From Patiriisocius sp047730165 (GTDB lineage Bacteria; Bacteroidota; Bacteroidia; Flavobacteriales; Flavobacteriaceae), in NCBI RefSeq assembly GCF_047730165.1, contig NZ_CP159834.1:1364001-1428000 (forward strand): a stretch of DNA of 64,000 nucleotides, read 5' to 3'. Each line of letters starts with the position of its first letter. Within the stretch, counting starts at the first letter, position 1. A program made the translations under genes and the position numbers. Below, piece after piece: positions 18,783 to 27,248 of the stretch. Below the pieces are notes generated by a model. It worked only from the letters and a program-made list of their open reading frames with translations, was not told the origin of the DNA and did no database searches.

Positions 18783-19238
18783 TTAGAGGATTGAGGCTAC
18801 CTCGGCATTCATCCATTCTAAAAAGACTTCGTCTTCTTTTGTAAATGGATCTTTGGTGCTCGAATCAATATCAATTTGTCCTATGTTCTTCCCATCTTTA
18901 AAAAGTGGCACTACTATTTCTGCTTTGACCGAAATACTACAAGCAATATAATTGTCTTGTGCTTTGACGTCTGGTACGACAAAGTTTTCATTAGAGACAG
19001 CTACTTGACCGCAAATGCCTTTGCCAAAAGGAATCACCGTATGGTCTGTTGCTTCACCGGCATAGGCCTGAAGATGGAGCGTGCGTGCTTCGTGATTGGC
19101 AAAATAAAAACCTACCCAATCATAATAGGCAACACTATCTTTTAATACTTCACATATTTTGGTTAATCGTGAAACAGTACTTTCTGATGAATCTTTTATA
19201 ATAGAAGTAACTTTAGGCTTTAGGTTTATAAGTGACAT
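18783..19238 (-). CDS. GAF domain protein, free methionine-R-sulfoxide reductase-like
   Basis: The single GAF domain of 151 residues resembles fRMsr (YebR/YKG9), which reduces free methionine-R-sulfoxide. Two of the usual cysteines are present, in GKGICGQVA near 93 and in NYIACSISVKAEIV near 117. The cysteine that precedes GxGxCG in the E. coli enzyme appears to be missing (the local sequence is AGEATDHTVIPF). IGQIDIDSSTKDPF closes the domain. Activity is therefore uncertain. The gene is divergent from xrtF, with back-to-back promoters. Confidence 0.85.
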   Translation of the reverse strand: MSLINLKPKVTSIIKDSSESTVSRLTKICEVLKDSVAYYDWVGFYFANHEARTLHLQAYAGEATDHTVIPFGKGICGQVAVSNENFVVPDVKAQDNYIACSISVKAEIVVPLFKDGKNIGQIDIDSSTKDPFTKEDEVFLEWMNAEVASIL

Positions 19239-19262
19239 AGGTTGTGCTTTTGATTTGGTTCA

Positions 19263-19270
19263 CAAAAGTA
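19263..19270 (-). promoter_or_regulatory. -7 promoter element of the GAF gene
   Basis: Minus strand reads TACTTTTG, an exact TAnnTTTG match, 24 bases before the ATG at 19238. Confidence 0.6.
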
Positions 19271-19306
19271 TTTCATTCCCTCAATTCTTCCCAACGAGAA
19301 TTACAG

Positions 19307-19314
19307 TATTTTTG
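19307..19314 (+). promoter_or_regulatory. -7 promoter element of xrtF
   Basis: TATTTTTG, an exact TAnnTTTG match, 24 bases before the proposed GTG start at 19339. It rules out longer in-frame starts further upstream. Confidence 0.6.
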
Positions 19315-19338
19315 TTAAAATCACTATTTGCTGCGTTT

Positions 19339-19893
19339 GTGAAAAATCTTTTTAAGAAGTACCTGCCTGTGATACGATTCCTGCTCCTTTTTTTAGGAAC
19401 CTACGGTGTTTTAACGGCTTTATATATAGTGTATGTATCCTTATCTCAAGGTGCAGACAATACACCAGATTTTATAACACAACTAGTCTCTGTGCAAGCC
19501 GAGTCTGTATTAGCGGTTTTAGGTTATGAGCCGTCATTGAAGGTGGATCCTCGATTGCCTATGATGCGTATCATACTACTTGATACCTATGTGGGTAATA
19601 TAAATGAAGGCTGTAATGCTATGAGTGTGATGATTCTCTTTGTGTCATTTATTGTCGCATTTGCTCAAAAATTAAAAAAAACCTTGCGCTATATACTAGG
19701 AGGACTTGCGCTTATTTACGCCACAAATATTATACGAATCGTTATATTAAGCATAGCACTTTATCAATGTCCAGAAAGTAGCGATTTTTTACACGACATT
19801 GTTTTTCCGGGAATCATCTATGGGATGGTTTTCCTGTTATGGCTTTTTTGGGTTCGTGCAATTTCTAAAGCAACAGATGAAGAAAGCATTTAA
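19339..19893 (+). CDS. xrtF: exosortase family protein XrtF
   Basis: This is a polytopic membrane cysteine protease/transpeptidase of the exosortase/archaeosortase family, in the XrtF lineage of Flavobacteriia. The visible catalytic residues are the Cys in NEGCNAMSVM, the Arg in ATNIIRIVIL and a downstream His in SDFLHDIVF. From GTG 19339 the product is 184 residues. An upstream TTG-initiated frame would run through the promoter and the GAF coding region, so I reject it. The next gene overlaps by 17 bases and encodes the usual XrtF partner. I saw no obvious sorting substrate in the window. Confidence 0.85.
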   Translation: MKNLFKKYLPVIRFLLLFLGTYGVLTALYIVYVSLSQGADNTPDFITQLVSVQAESVLAVLGYEPSLKVDPRLPMMRIILLDTYVGNINEGCNAMSVMILFVSFIVAFAQKLKKTLRYILGGLALIYATNIIRIVILSIALYQCPESSDFLHDIVFPGIIYGMVFLLWLFWVRAISKATDEESI

Positions 19894-20299
19894 CATCATA
19901 CTAGTTATACTGCTTTTTGCAATGCTGGCGGCTGTTCGGCAGTATCAAGATGCTTTGTTTTATGATCCATTAATTAACTTTTTTAAATTAAGTTTTGCCT
20001 CTTTACCCTTACCAGACCTTTTGGCGCCAAAATTTTACGCGCATCTTACCTTTCGCTTTTTCTTAAACACCTTATTATCGCTGGGCATACTTTGGTTTTT
20101 ATTTAAAAAATGGGAAATCATTAAAATTTCGGCACTAATATATCTATTGTTTTTTGCCGCATTAATGGGGCTCATGGCTTTGACTATGCACATTTCTGAT
20201 GTAGGGAATTACCAGTTTCTATTTTACGTTCGCCGTTTTATTATCCAACCCTTATTGGTACTGCTTCTCATTCCGGCTTTTTATTTCATTAGAAGATAG
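19877..20299 (+). CDS. exosortase F system-associated membrane protein
   Basis: This 140-residue membrane protein starts MKKAFNIILVILLF at the ATG at 19877, overlapping the end of xrtF. It has about four transmembrane segments, a motif YDPLINFFK near 28-36, and a C-terminal VRRFIIQPLLVLLLIPAFYF. This pattern and the fixed position after XrtF match the family annotated as exosortase F system-associated. Its role is unknown; it presumably supports XrtF. Confidence 0.8.
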   Translation: MKKAFNIILVILLFAMLAAVRQYQDALFYDPLINFFKLSFASLPLPDLLAPKFYAHLTFRFFLNTLLSLGILWFLFKKWEIIKISALIYLLFFAALMGLMALTMHISDVGNYQFLFYVRRFIIQPLLVLLLIPAFYFIRR

Positions 20300-20302
20300 C
20301 AG

Positions 20303-20310
20303 TATTTTTG
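20303..20310 (+). promoter_or_regulatory. -7 promoter element of the DUF3347 gene
   Basis: TATTTTTG, an exact TAnnTTTG match, 26 bases before the ATG at 20337. Confidence 0.6.
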
Positions 20311-20336
20311 TATCATTGTACTCTAAATTAAACGTC

Positions 20337-20945
20337 ATGAGAATTTTAAAAATTTCGGTTTTAATTGCCCTTGCGCTTACATTATCTTTCTGCGGAAATG
20401 ATAAAAAAACGAACGATCCTTCTAGCGATGCTATTTCAGAAACAAAAGCGGATGAGCTTATTAATCTAGAAAACGAAGATCTAGAATTAATAGAAATAGA
20501 TGGAAGTGAAGTAGACGAAACCTATCCTGAACCCGCAGTAACAGCTAAGTTTAAGAATGATAAAATAGCTAGTGTGTACAAGGAGTACAGCAAATTGCAG
20601 AATGCATTTGTAAATAGCGACCCAAAGATCGCAGCTAAACAGGCGTCAACTTTAATGAAAGCTATGGAAGCGGTGGGTGTAGATGCCTCCATTATAGCAA
20701 ATGTGAATGAGATTTATAATTCTAATGATATAGAATTACAAAGAGAACAGTTTGTTCCTGTAACGAAAGAAGTAGAAAAATTGCTTGCAAATGCCCTAGA
20801 CAGTGGTGCAATATATAAAATGTATTGTCCTATGGCATTTAATAATACTGGTGCTTATTGGTTAAGTAGTGATAAGCAAGTCCAGAACCCTTACTTTGGC
20901 GACAAGATGATGCGTTGTGGTCGTGTAGATAATGCCATTGAATAA
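20337..20945 (+). CDS. DUF3347 domain lipoprotein, probable metal-handling protein
   Basis: The product of about 202 residues begins MRILKISVLIALALTLSFCG, a lipoprotein signal with lipobox. An acidic linker and a DUF3347 helical domain follow. The C-terminus carries MYCPMAFNNTGAYWLS and GDKMMRCG, with the Cys and Met residues typical of this family, which is often found with copper efflux or HMA genes. An ATG seven codons further on the 5' side is less likely because of the promoter spacing. Four metal-type genes follow downstream. A periplasmic copper-binding role is inferred, not shown. Confidence 0.82.
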   Translation: MRILKISVLIALALTLSFCGNDKKTNDPSSDAISETKADELINLENEDLELIEIDGSEVDETYPEPAVTAKFKNDKIASVYKEYSKLQNAFVNSDPKIAAKQASTLMKAMEAVGVDASIIANVNEIYNSNDIELQREQFVPVTKEVEKLLANALDSGAIYKMYCPMAFNNTGAYWLSSDKQVQNPYFGDKMMRCGRVDNAIE

Positions 20946-20960
20946 AGAATATTTTTAGCG

Positions 20961-20968
20961 TAACTTTG
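20961..20968 (+). promoter_or_regulatory. -33/-7 promoter of the HYC_CC_PP gene
   Basis: TAACTTTG matches TAnnTTTG, and a TTG at 20938-20940 lies 20 bases upstream as a plausible -33. It ends five bases before the GTG start at 20974, so the transcript may be leaderless. Confidence 0.55.
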
Positions 20969-20973
20969 CCATA

Positions 20974-21381
20974 GTGAAACAGATTATTTCTATCATATTA
21001 TCAATTTTCCTTTTAGTGAGTAGCACGGGTATTACCTATGCGCAACACTATTGTGGTGAGTTTATGATGATGGAAAAACTTACGTTTAGCGAAGCGCAAT
21101 TAAGTTGCGGGATGGCAATGGTTGATGATGCTTGCGGCGATGAGAATGAAGAGGGTCACGATTGTTGTGCGGACCAGTATACAACTATTTCTACGGATGA
21201 TAATTTTGCGCACGCAACATATGATTTTGTTCTAAACGATACCTTTGTTGCTGGGTTCATTTCTGTTTTTGTACTTGAGCAAGTCTTAAGTAGTAAGCAA
21301 GAACTATTACAATACTCTGAGTATAATCCACCTCCTGTTTTAAAGAACATCCAGGTTCTTTACGAGACTTTCCTTATTTGA
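20974..21381 (+). CDS. HYC_CC_PP family small exported protein
   Basis: The 135-residue product has a clear signal peptide (about 1-23, ending TYAQ). It then shows the hallmark residues of the family: HYCGE right after cleavage, a CC pair in HDCCADQY, and a C-terminal PP in YNPPPVLK. These proteins usually sit beside TonB receptors and HMA proteins in Bacteroidota and are thought to be linked to metal uptake or efflux. The start is GTG. It is the first gene of a run continuing with an HMA-MauE fusion, a TonB receptor and an HMA protein. Confidence 0.85.
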   Translation: MKQIISIILSIFLLVSSTGITYAQHYCGEFMMMEKLTFSEAQLSCGMAMVDDACGDENEEGHDCCADQYTTISTDDNFAHATYDFVLNDTFVAGFISVFVLEQVLSSKQELLQYSEYNPPPVLKNIQVLYETFLI

Positions 21382-21470
21382 TTTGATGATTATCAGCATC
21401 CCTTTTGCTGAAATTTTATAGACCCAACACTGGGCATTTAAAGTTTAATTCATCTTATTAAATAATATTC

Positions 21471-22220
21471 ATGACACATACATATTCTGTTCAAGGAATG
21501 ACCTGCAATGGTTGCAGAACTTCTGTAGAACAAAAACTAAATAGTATTTCTGGTCTTACTAAAGCGACGGTAGACCTAGCTTCTGAAACTGCCAAGATCA
21601 CAATGGAGCATCATATAGACCTGGCTACATTACAAGCGTCTTTGCCTGAAAAGTTTAGCATTTCAGAAATAGCACCTCAGGTAGTCACTTTAGAAACGTC
21701 AACTATTTTTGATTCCCCATCCCAAGAAAACAAGTTATCAAAACTTCGACAGTTAAAACCTTTGTTTCTCATCTTTGGGTTTATAGTGGTTCTGGTAACG
21801 GCAAAAAATTATGGCGCTTGGACAATGGACGCGATGATGCTCGATTTTATGGGTGCGTTCTTTTTGATTTTTAGTCTCTTTAAGTTTTTTGATCTTAAAG
21901 GGTTTGCACAATCATTTGGGATGTATGATCCATTAGCAAAAGTGATTCCTGTGTATGGGAAAATATACCCTTTTATTGAAGTTGCTTTGGGTGTGCTGTT
22001 TTTAGCACGAATAGAAATCCCTATCGTGCTTGTGATCACAATTCTTGTTTTGGCAATTACCACCATTGGCGTGACGCTCTCGCTATTAAGTAAAAAGACA
22101 ATCCAGTGCGCCTGTTTGGGTACGGTATTAAAACTGCCAATGACCCAAGCAACTTTTATCGAAAACGCCATTATGATTGTAATGGCTATTAGTCTTATTA
22201 TTAAGTACAGCCTACTATGA
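21471..22220 (+). CDS. HMA domain fused to a MauE-like membrane protein
   Basis: Residues 1-70 form a heavy-metal-associated domain with the metal-binding CxxC in QGMTCNGCRTSVEQ. After a linker come four transmembrane segments (about 98-245), similar to MauE/DoxX-type proteins, with a cysteine motif TIQCACLGT near residue 211. The fusion suggests that metal capture is coupled to a membrane thiol/redox step. Its stop overlaps the start of the TonB receptor gene by four bases, so translation is coupled. I infer a copper or similar soft metal as substrate from the HMA motif only. Confidence 0.88.
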   Translation: MTHTYSVQGMTCNGCRTSVEQKLNSISGLTKATVDLASETAKITMEHHIDLATLQASLPEKFSISEIAPQVVTLETSTIFDSPSQENKLSKLRQLKPLFLIFGFIVVLVTAKNYGAWTMDAMMLDFMGAFFLIFSLFKFFDLKGFAQSFGMYDPLAKVIPVYGKIYPFIEVALGVLFLARIEIPIVLVITILVLAITTIGVTLSLLSKKTIQCACLGTVLKLPMTQATFIENAIMIVMAISLIIKYSLL

Positions 22221-24463
22221 GATATATTCAAATCGTAGTTTTGTTCGTCCCATTCTGGCTTTTCTCCCAAGAAAAAGTAGCGGGCATTGTCCTTGAAGTT
22301 TTTGAAGGAAAAGAAGTGCCACTCGCTGGCGCAAACGTATTCTGGCTCGACAGTCAGATAGGAGCTGTGACAGACTTTAAAGGGCTGTTCGAGATTCCAT
22401 ATTCTGAAGCATATGATCAATTGGTTTTTAGTTTTGTTGGGTATAAAACAGATACCATTAAAATTATGGAACCTAGAAAAGTAAGAAAGGTGCTAGCATC
22501 AACCGCAACACTAGATGAGGTGACAATTCGCTCTCGTAGAAAAGCAACCTCTAGGTCGTATTTACAATCGCAAAATATGATTAATGTAAGTAGTGCGGAG
22601 TTGTTAAAAGCTGCCTGTTGTAACTTGTCTGAAAGTTTTGAAACCAATCCTTCCATCGATGTGAACTTTGCAGATGCGGTAACAGGATCTAAGCAAATAA
22701 GAATGCTAGGACTGACTACGCCCTATACCTTAATTACTACAGAAAATATTCCTACCATAAGAGGTGCGTCTCAAGCTTATGGCTTGACGTTCATCCCAGG
22801 GACTTGGGTTGAGAGTATTCAAATAACAAAAGGAGCAGGAAGTGTAGTCAATGGATTTGAAAGTATTGCAGGTCAAATTAACACGGAGCTCGTAAAGCCA
22901 TCGACAGATGATCGTGTTTTTGTAAACACTTATGGCGCGGCTAACGGTAGATTAGAATGGAACACACACCTCAATACAAAAGTTTCAGAAAAGTGGAATA
23001 CCGGCTTGTATGTACACGGCAATTATAGAGGAGAAAAGAACGATAGAAACGAAGATGGCTTTCTTGATACTCCTTTAATGGAACAAATAAACCTAATGAA
23101 CCGCTGGCAATACCTCGATACTGAAAAGGGCTTTGTAAGCTTTTTAAATCTTAATTATTTAAAGGACGATAAACAAATAGGGCAAACAGCATTCAACCCA
23201 GCTACAGATCGTGGTGGCGCTAATAACTGGGGTGGTGAGATAGACACCGAGCGCTATGGTTTGAGTTTTAAATTGGGTTATGTGTTTCCAGAAATCCCTT
23301 ATCAAAGTATGGGACTTCAAGTGGCTTATAGTAATCACGATCAAGAAGCTTATTTTGGATTACGTAATTACAACATCCAACATCAAAGTGGTTATGTAAA
23401 TGCGATCTTCAACTCTATTATAAGTGATTCTAGGCATACGTATAAAACAGGTTTAAATGCTACTTTTGATGATTATCAAGAGTTAGTAGAGACTATGGAG
23501 TACGATAGAACAGAGCAATCTGTTGGTGCCTTTTTTGAATATTCTTTTGATGACTTAGAAGACTTTACAATGACAGCGGGACTGCGATTAGATACGCATA
23601 ATCTCTTAGGCACATTTGCAACACCAAGAATCCACGCAAGGTATACGCCGTGGGATAAGGCAGCCTTTAGGGTTTCTGCGGGTAGAGGAAAAAGAAGTGC
23701 AAACATTTTTGCAGAAAACCAATCGCTATTTTCAACCTCTAGAACTATTTTCATTAATGATCAAGGCGGTGCTGTTTACGGCTTAAGCCCAGAAATCGCT
23801 TGGAATTACGGGGTGAGCTTATTGCAAGGTTTTAACTTGTTTGATAGAAAAGGAGACATCACTTTAGATTATTATAGAACAGATTTTCAAAACCAAGTGG
23901 TGGTAGACTGGGAAGATGTAAATCAAGTGCGTTTCTATAATTTGGAAAATGGAAGTACAGCAGATAGTTTTCAGATAGAATTAAACTATAGTCCATTTGA
24001 GTATTTTGATTTCCGTACGGCATATAAGTTTTATGATGTGAAGACTGACTATGCAGGCGGAACGAGAGAAAAACCTTTGACGCCGAATCACAGAATTTTT
24101 GCTAATGTGGGCTATGAAACACTTGTCCGTAATAATTCACAATGGAAGTTTGATCTTACTTATAATTGGCTGGGCTCGCAGCGCTATGCATCAACGCAAG
24201 GGAATGCGTCTGAATATAGGTTGCCAGAGCGCACCCCTTCTTTCGGGACTTTTACCGCGCAAATTACCAAGGTGTTCAGTGCGCGTTTTGAACTCTATGC
24301 AGGAGCAGAAAATTTCACAGATGTAACACAAGGCAATCCAATTCTTGATGCGGAAAATCCTTTTGGTTCAAATTTTGATACTACCTTTGTGTACGGCCCA
24401 ATATTTGGAAGTAACTATTATGCTGGGTTGAGATATAAGATTCCAGTACGTTCTGATAACTAA
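22217..24463 (+). CDS. TonB-dependent receptor in a putative metal cluster
   Basis: The 748-residue outer-membrane receptor has a signal peptide (about 1-17), a CarboxypepD_reg domain with PLAGANVFWLD, and a plug with a conserved Cys pair (LKAACCNLSESFETNPS near 135-150). The plug motif SIQITKGAGSVVNGFESIAGQIN follows. The barrel ends YYAGLRYKIPV. The Cys-Cys in the plug, together with HMA genes on both sides, suggests a metal or metallophore ligand, probably copper. This is inference from context. It lies in an operon-like run. Confidence 0.92.
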   Translation: MRYIQIVVLFVPFWLFSQEKVAGIVLEVFEGKEVPLAGANVFWLDSQIGAVTDFKGLFEIPYSEAYDQLVFSFVGYKTDTIKIMEPRKVRKVLASTATLDEVTIRSRRKATSRSYLQSQNMINVSSAELLKAACCNLSESFETNPSIDVNFADAVTGSKQIRMLGLTTPYTLITTENIPTIRGASQAYGLTFIPGTWVESIQITKGAGSVVNGFESIAGQINTELVKPSTDDRVFVNTYGAANGRLEWNTHLNTKVSEKWNTGLYVHGNYRGEKNDRNEDGFLDTPLMEQINLMNRWQYLDTEKGFVSFLNLNYLKDDKQIGQTAFNPATDRGGANNWGGEIDTERYGLSFKLGYVFPEIPYQSMGLQVAYSNHDQEAYFGLRNYNIQHQSGYVNAIFNSIISDSRHTYKTGLNATFDDYQELVETMEYDRTEQSVGAFFEYSFDDLEDFTMTAGLRLDTHNLLGTFATPRIHARYTPWDKAAFRVSAGRGKRSANIFAENQSLFSTSRTIFINDQGGAVYGLSPEIAWNYGVSLLQGFNLFDRKGDITLDYYRTDFQNQVVVDWEDVNQVRFYNLENGSTADSFQIELNYSPFEYFDFRTAYKFYDVKTDYAGGTREKPLTPNHRIFANVGYETLVRNNSQWKFDLTYNWLGSQRYASTQGNASEYRLPERTPSFGTFTAQITKVFSARFELYAGAENFTDVTQGNPILDAENPFGSNFDTTFVYGPIFGSNYYAGLRYKIPVRSDN

Positions 24464-24496
24464 AATAAATAAATTTTTAAACCGAAATATTATAAT

Positions 24497-24853
24497 ATGA
24501 AAAATCTAATAGTAATGATACTCGTAGCTTTTGTTGGTTTTACAGCAACCGCGCAAGATAAAAATACAAGAGCCAGTTTAGAAGTAGAGGGAGTCTGTGG
24601 TATGTGTAAAGCACGTATTGAAAAGGCATCTATCAAAACCAAAGGGGTGAAATCTGCCGTTTGGAATGTAGAGACGAAACAGTTAAATTTAATTTATGAT
24701 GCTGGTAAGACAGATGTAAACGCGATCAGTACAAACGTAGCGGCCGTAGGTCACGACACAAAGGAGATTAAAGCAACAGAAGAACAGTATAACAGCGTTC
24801 ACGCTTGTTGTCTGTATCGTGATGAAGAGGTGAAGAAGGATCACCAGAATTAA
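24497..24853 (+). CDS. secreted heavy-metal-associated (HMA) domain protein
   Basis: This 118-residue periplasmic protein has a signal peptide (1-19, ending ATAQ) and an HMA fold. The metal site is GVCGMCKARIEKAS (CxxC near 35-38). VKSAVWNVETKQL is the usual second half. The C-terminus has an extra HACC motif near 107, which may add a second metal site. It follows the TonB receptor after 33 bases and ends at a terminator, closing the cluster. It could hand metal to the membrane HMA-MauE protein. Confidence 0.9.
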   Translation: MKNLIVMILVAFVGFTATAQDKNTRASLEVEGVCGMCKARIEKASIKTKGVKSAVWNVETKQLNLIYDAGKTDVNAISTNVAAVGHDTKEIKATEEQYNSVHACCLYRDEEVKKDHQN

Positions 24854-24873
24854 AAGAATCTAATTAATTAGTG

Positions 24874-24906
24874 AAAGCCATCGTACGTTCGATGGCTTTT
24901 TTTTTT
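24874..24906 (+). terminator. terminator of the metal-handling cluster
   Basis: AAAGCCATCG (24874-24883) pairs with CGATGGCTTT (24890-24899) around a 6-base loop, followed by a long T-run. Confidence 0.88.
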
Positions 24907-25009
24907 GTGTCTACAATTCAGCTATTAATTTTAGTTAAATTATAGCCAACGGAAATACAACAAACCATTTTCCGAATTACATTTACTATGTTCTAAAAAC
25001 AATTTTATT

Positions 25010-25105
25010 ATGGCAACAAAGTCAAACGGAAAACCTCAAGCAAAGCCAGCTCCTAAAAAAGCTACTGCTGCAAAGGCTTCTCAGACTGCTTCTAAAAAGA
25101 AGTAA
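25010..25105 (+). CDS. 31-residue Lys/Ala-rich basic peptide
   Basis: An ATG at 25010 opens a 31-codon frame ending in TAA at 25103. It starts MATKSNGKPQAKPAPKK and ends ASQTASKKK. The peptide is rich in Lys, Ala, Pro, Ser and Thr and has no acidic residues. It resembles tails of histone H1-like or topoisomerase proteins, such as the AKKKAPAKKK tail of TopA in this window. It stands alone between two terminators, which supports a separate gene. A nucleic-acid-binding role is a guess from composition. Confidence 0.6.
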   Translation: MATKSNGKPQAKPAPKKATAAKASQTASKKK

Positions 25106-25184
25106 TTTGAGCTCAGGTTTTAGCTAGCTAAAACCGCAACTGTTAGTCATTAGATGACAATACAGTATTACAACAAACTATAAG

Positions 25185-25212
25185 AAAACCACCTTTAATA
25201 GGGTGGTTTTTG
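25185..25212 (+). terminator. terminator after the Lys-rich peptide gene
   Basis: AAAACCACC (25185-25193) pairs with GGTGGTTTT (25202-25210) and is followed by Ts. A smaller hairpin, GTCAT-TAG-ATGAC, lies at 25146-25158. Confidence 0.75.
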
Positions 25213-25224
25213 TATTTTTATAAA

Positions 25225-25437
25225 ATGATATTAAAACCTAAAATACTTTTATACATTATCACGGCAGTTGTGCTCATTGCGGCCTTAGTATGGGAATACT
25301 ATATGCAACAATGGTTAAGTTATCAGCCAGAAGGTGGTGATGAAGTTATGCGCGTAGACTTATTTGTGATATGGCCAGTAGTAATAACACTGGTGTCTTT
25401 ATCTATATTCCGATTATTCTTTGATAAACGAGAATAG
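25225..25437 (+). CDS. small hypothetical membrane protein
   Basis: The product is 70 residues from the ATG at 25225; an upstream TTG lies inside the preceding terminator and is rejected. It has two probable membrane segments (about 7-26 and 47-65) separated by an acidic loop, YQPEGGDEVMRVD. No family is recognised. A bidirectional terminator separates it from the convergent groEL. Confidence 0.7.
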   Translation: MILKPKILLYIITAVVLIAALVWEYYMQQWLSYQPEGGDEVMRVDLFVIWPVVITLVSLSIFRLFFDKRE

Positions 25438-25460
25438 CTTAATACCACTATTGAAATAAA

Positions 25461-25495
25461 AAAATGCCTCCCAAACTGGAAGGCATTTTTTTTTA
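25461..25495. terminator. bidirectional terminator before groEL
   Basis: AAAATGCCT (25461-25469) and AGGCATTTT (25481-25489) form a stem flanked by A-runs and T-runs on both sides, serving the 70-residue gene and groEL. Confidence 0.8.
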
Positions 25496-25529
25496 TAACC
25501 AAAGCCCGCAGGCCCTGTGGAGCCGAAGC

Positions 25530-27155
25530 CTACATCATTCCTGGCATCCCTCCGCCCATAGGGGCCATAGGAGTATCTTCTTTGATGTCTATTAATGCAC
25601 ACTCAGTCGTCAAGATCATTCCGGCAACTGAAGCTGCATTTTCTAGTGCAATTCTAGTTACTTTTTTAGGATCAATAATTCCTGCTTTTATCATGTCTAC
25701 GTATGTTTCGCTTTTAGCATCGTATCCGAAGTGTTTTTTACCTTCTGCTACTTTACTAATCACTACACTTCCTTCGCCACCAGCATTCTCTACAATGGTG
25801 CGTAAAGGCGCTTCAATAGCTCTTGCTACGATTTGAACACCGGTAGTTTCATCCATATTGTCCGTTGTGATTTTGCTTAATACGGCTTTAGCACGCACTA
25901 GGGCAACGCCACCACCGGCGACAATACCTTCTTCTACTGCAGCTCTCGTTGCGTGAAGTGCATCATCTACACGATCTTTCTTTTCTTTCATCTCTACTTC
26001 TGAAGCAGCACCAACATACAATACAGCTACTCCTCCAGCTAACTTAGCCAGTCTTTCTTGTAACTTCTCTTTATCGTAGTCGCTCGTTGTTGTTTCAATT
26101 TGAGATTTAATTTGACCTACCCTCGTCTGAATGTCACTTTTCTTCCCAGCACCATTTACAATAGTCGTGTTGTCTTTGTCTATTGTTACTGTTTCTGCAG
26201 TACCAAGCATTTCTATAGTTGCATTCTCTAGTGTGAATCCTCTTTCTTCAGAAATAACGGTTCCTCCAGTAAGTACTGCTATGTCCTCTAGCATTGCTTT
26301 TCTACGATCTCCAAAACCTGGTGCTTTTACAGCAGCAATTTTTAAAGAACCTCTAAGCTTGTTTACTACTAATGTAGCTAAGGCTTCACCATCTAGATCT
26401 TCAGCAACTATCAATAGTGCTTTTCCTTGTTGAGCCACTGGCTCAAGAATAGGAAGTAAATCTTTCATTGAAGAAATCTTCTTATCACATAAAAGGATCA
26501 TTGGGTTTTCAAGTTCGGTAGTCATCTTTTCGCTATTTGTAACGAAATAAGGAGACAAGAAACCTCTATCAAACTGCATACCTTCTACAACATCTACATA
26601 GGTATCTGTTCCTTTAGCTTCTTCAACAGTGATTACTCCTTCTTTACCAACTTTACCAAAAGCTTTAGCAATTAAATCACCAATCTGCTCATCGTTATTT
26701 GAAGAAATAGCCGCGACTTGTTTGATCTTATCACTATCGTTTCCTACTTTAATTGCCTGCTTTTCAAGGTCTTTTACAATCGCAGCAACAGCTTTGTCGA
26801 TACCTCTTTTAAGATCCATAGGGTTTGCACCTGCAGCAACATTTTTTAAACCTTCTTTTACAATTGCTTGTGCGAGTACGGTTGCAGTAGTAGTACCGTC
26901 ACCTGCAAGATCATTGGTTTTACTTGCTACTTCTTTTACCATTTGTGCGCCCATATTCTCGAGTGGGTCTTCTAGCTCAATCTCTTTTGCTACCGTCACA
27001 CCATCTTTGGTTACTTGCGGTGCGCCAAATGATTTACTGATAATTACATTACGTCCCTTTGGGCCTAATGTTACTTTTACTGCATTTGCTAATGCATCAA
27101 CACCGCGCTTTATCCCGTCGCGTGCTTCTAAGTCAAATTTTATATCTTTTGCCAT
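25530..27155 (-). CDS. groL: chaperonin GroEL (60 kDa)
   Basis: GroEL forms the ATP-driven double-ring folding chamber with GroES. The 541-residue product shows VKVTLGPKGRNVIISKSFGAP near 26-46, the catalytic-loop GDGTTTATVLAQAI near 85-98, and the usual Gly/Met-rich tail ending GGGMPGMM. Length and motifs are standard. It lies 93 bases downstream of groES on the same strand. Confidence 0.98.
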   Translation of the reverse strand: MAKDIKFDLEARDGIKRGVDALANAVKVTLGPKGRNVIISKSFGAPQVTKDGVTVAKEIELEDPLENMGAQMVKEVASKTNDLAGDGTTTATVLAQAIVKEGLKNVAAGANPMDLKRGIDKAVAAIVKDLEKQAIKVGNDSDKIKQVAAISSNNDEQIGDLIAKAFGKVGKEGVITVEEAKGTDTYVDVVEGMQFDRGFLSPYFVTNSEKMTTELENPMILLCDKKISSMKDLLPILEPVAQQGKALLIVAEDLDGEALATLVVNKLRGSLKIAAVKAPGFGDRRKAMLEDIAVLTGGTVISEERGFTLENATIEMLGTAETVTIDKDNTTIVNGAGKKSDIQTRVGQIKSQIETTTSDYDKEKLQERLAKLAGGVAVLYVGAASEVEMKEKKDRVDDALHATRAAVEEGIVAGGGVALVRAKAVLSKITTDNMDETTGVQIVARAIEAPLRTIVENAGGEGSVVISKVAEGKKHFGYDAKSETYVDMIKAGIIDPKKVTRIALENAASVAGMILTTECALIDIKEDTPMAPMGGGMPGMM

Positions 27156-27248
27156 ATCAAACTTTTAATTTTGTCATTCCCTAACTTCGGCTATGCTGAG
27201 CATAGACTATACTGGGAAGATTTGTTATTTTTTTTTGAGCAATTATCT

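Noticed and set aside
26629..27168. 179-codon plus-strand frame inside groEL
   Set aside because: Long antisense frame caused by groEL codon usage; Ser/Pro/Ala-rich translation without any domain.
27180..27202. Small hairpin TATGC-TGA-GCATA between groES and groEL
   Set aside because: Too short to call a regulator site or terminator; probably chance or a minor mRNA processing structure.
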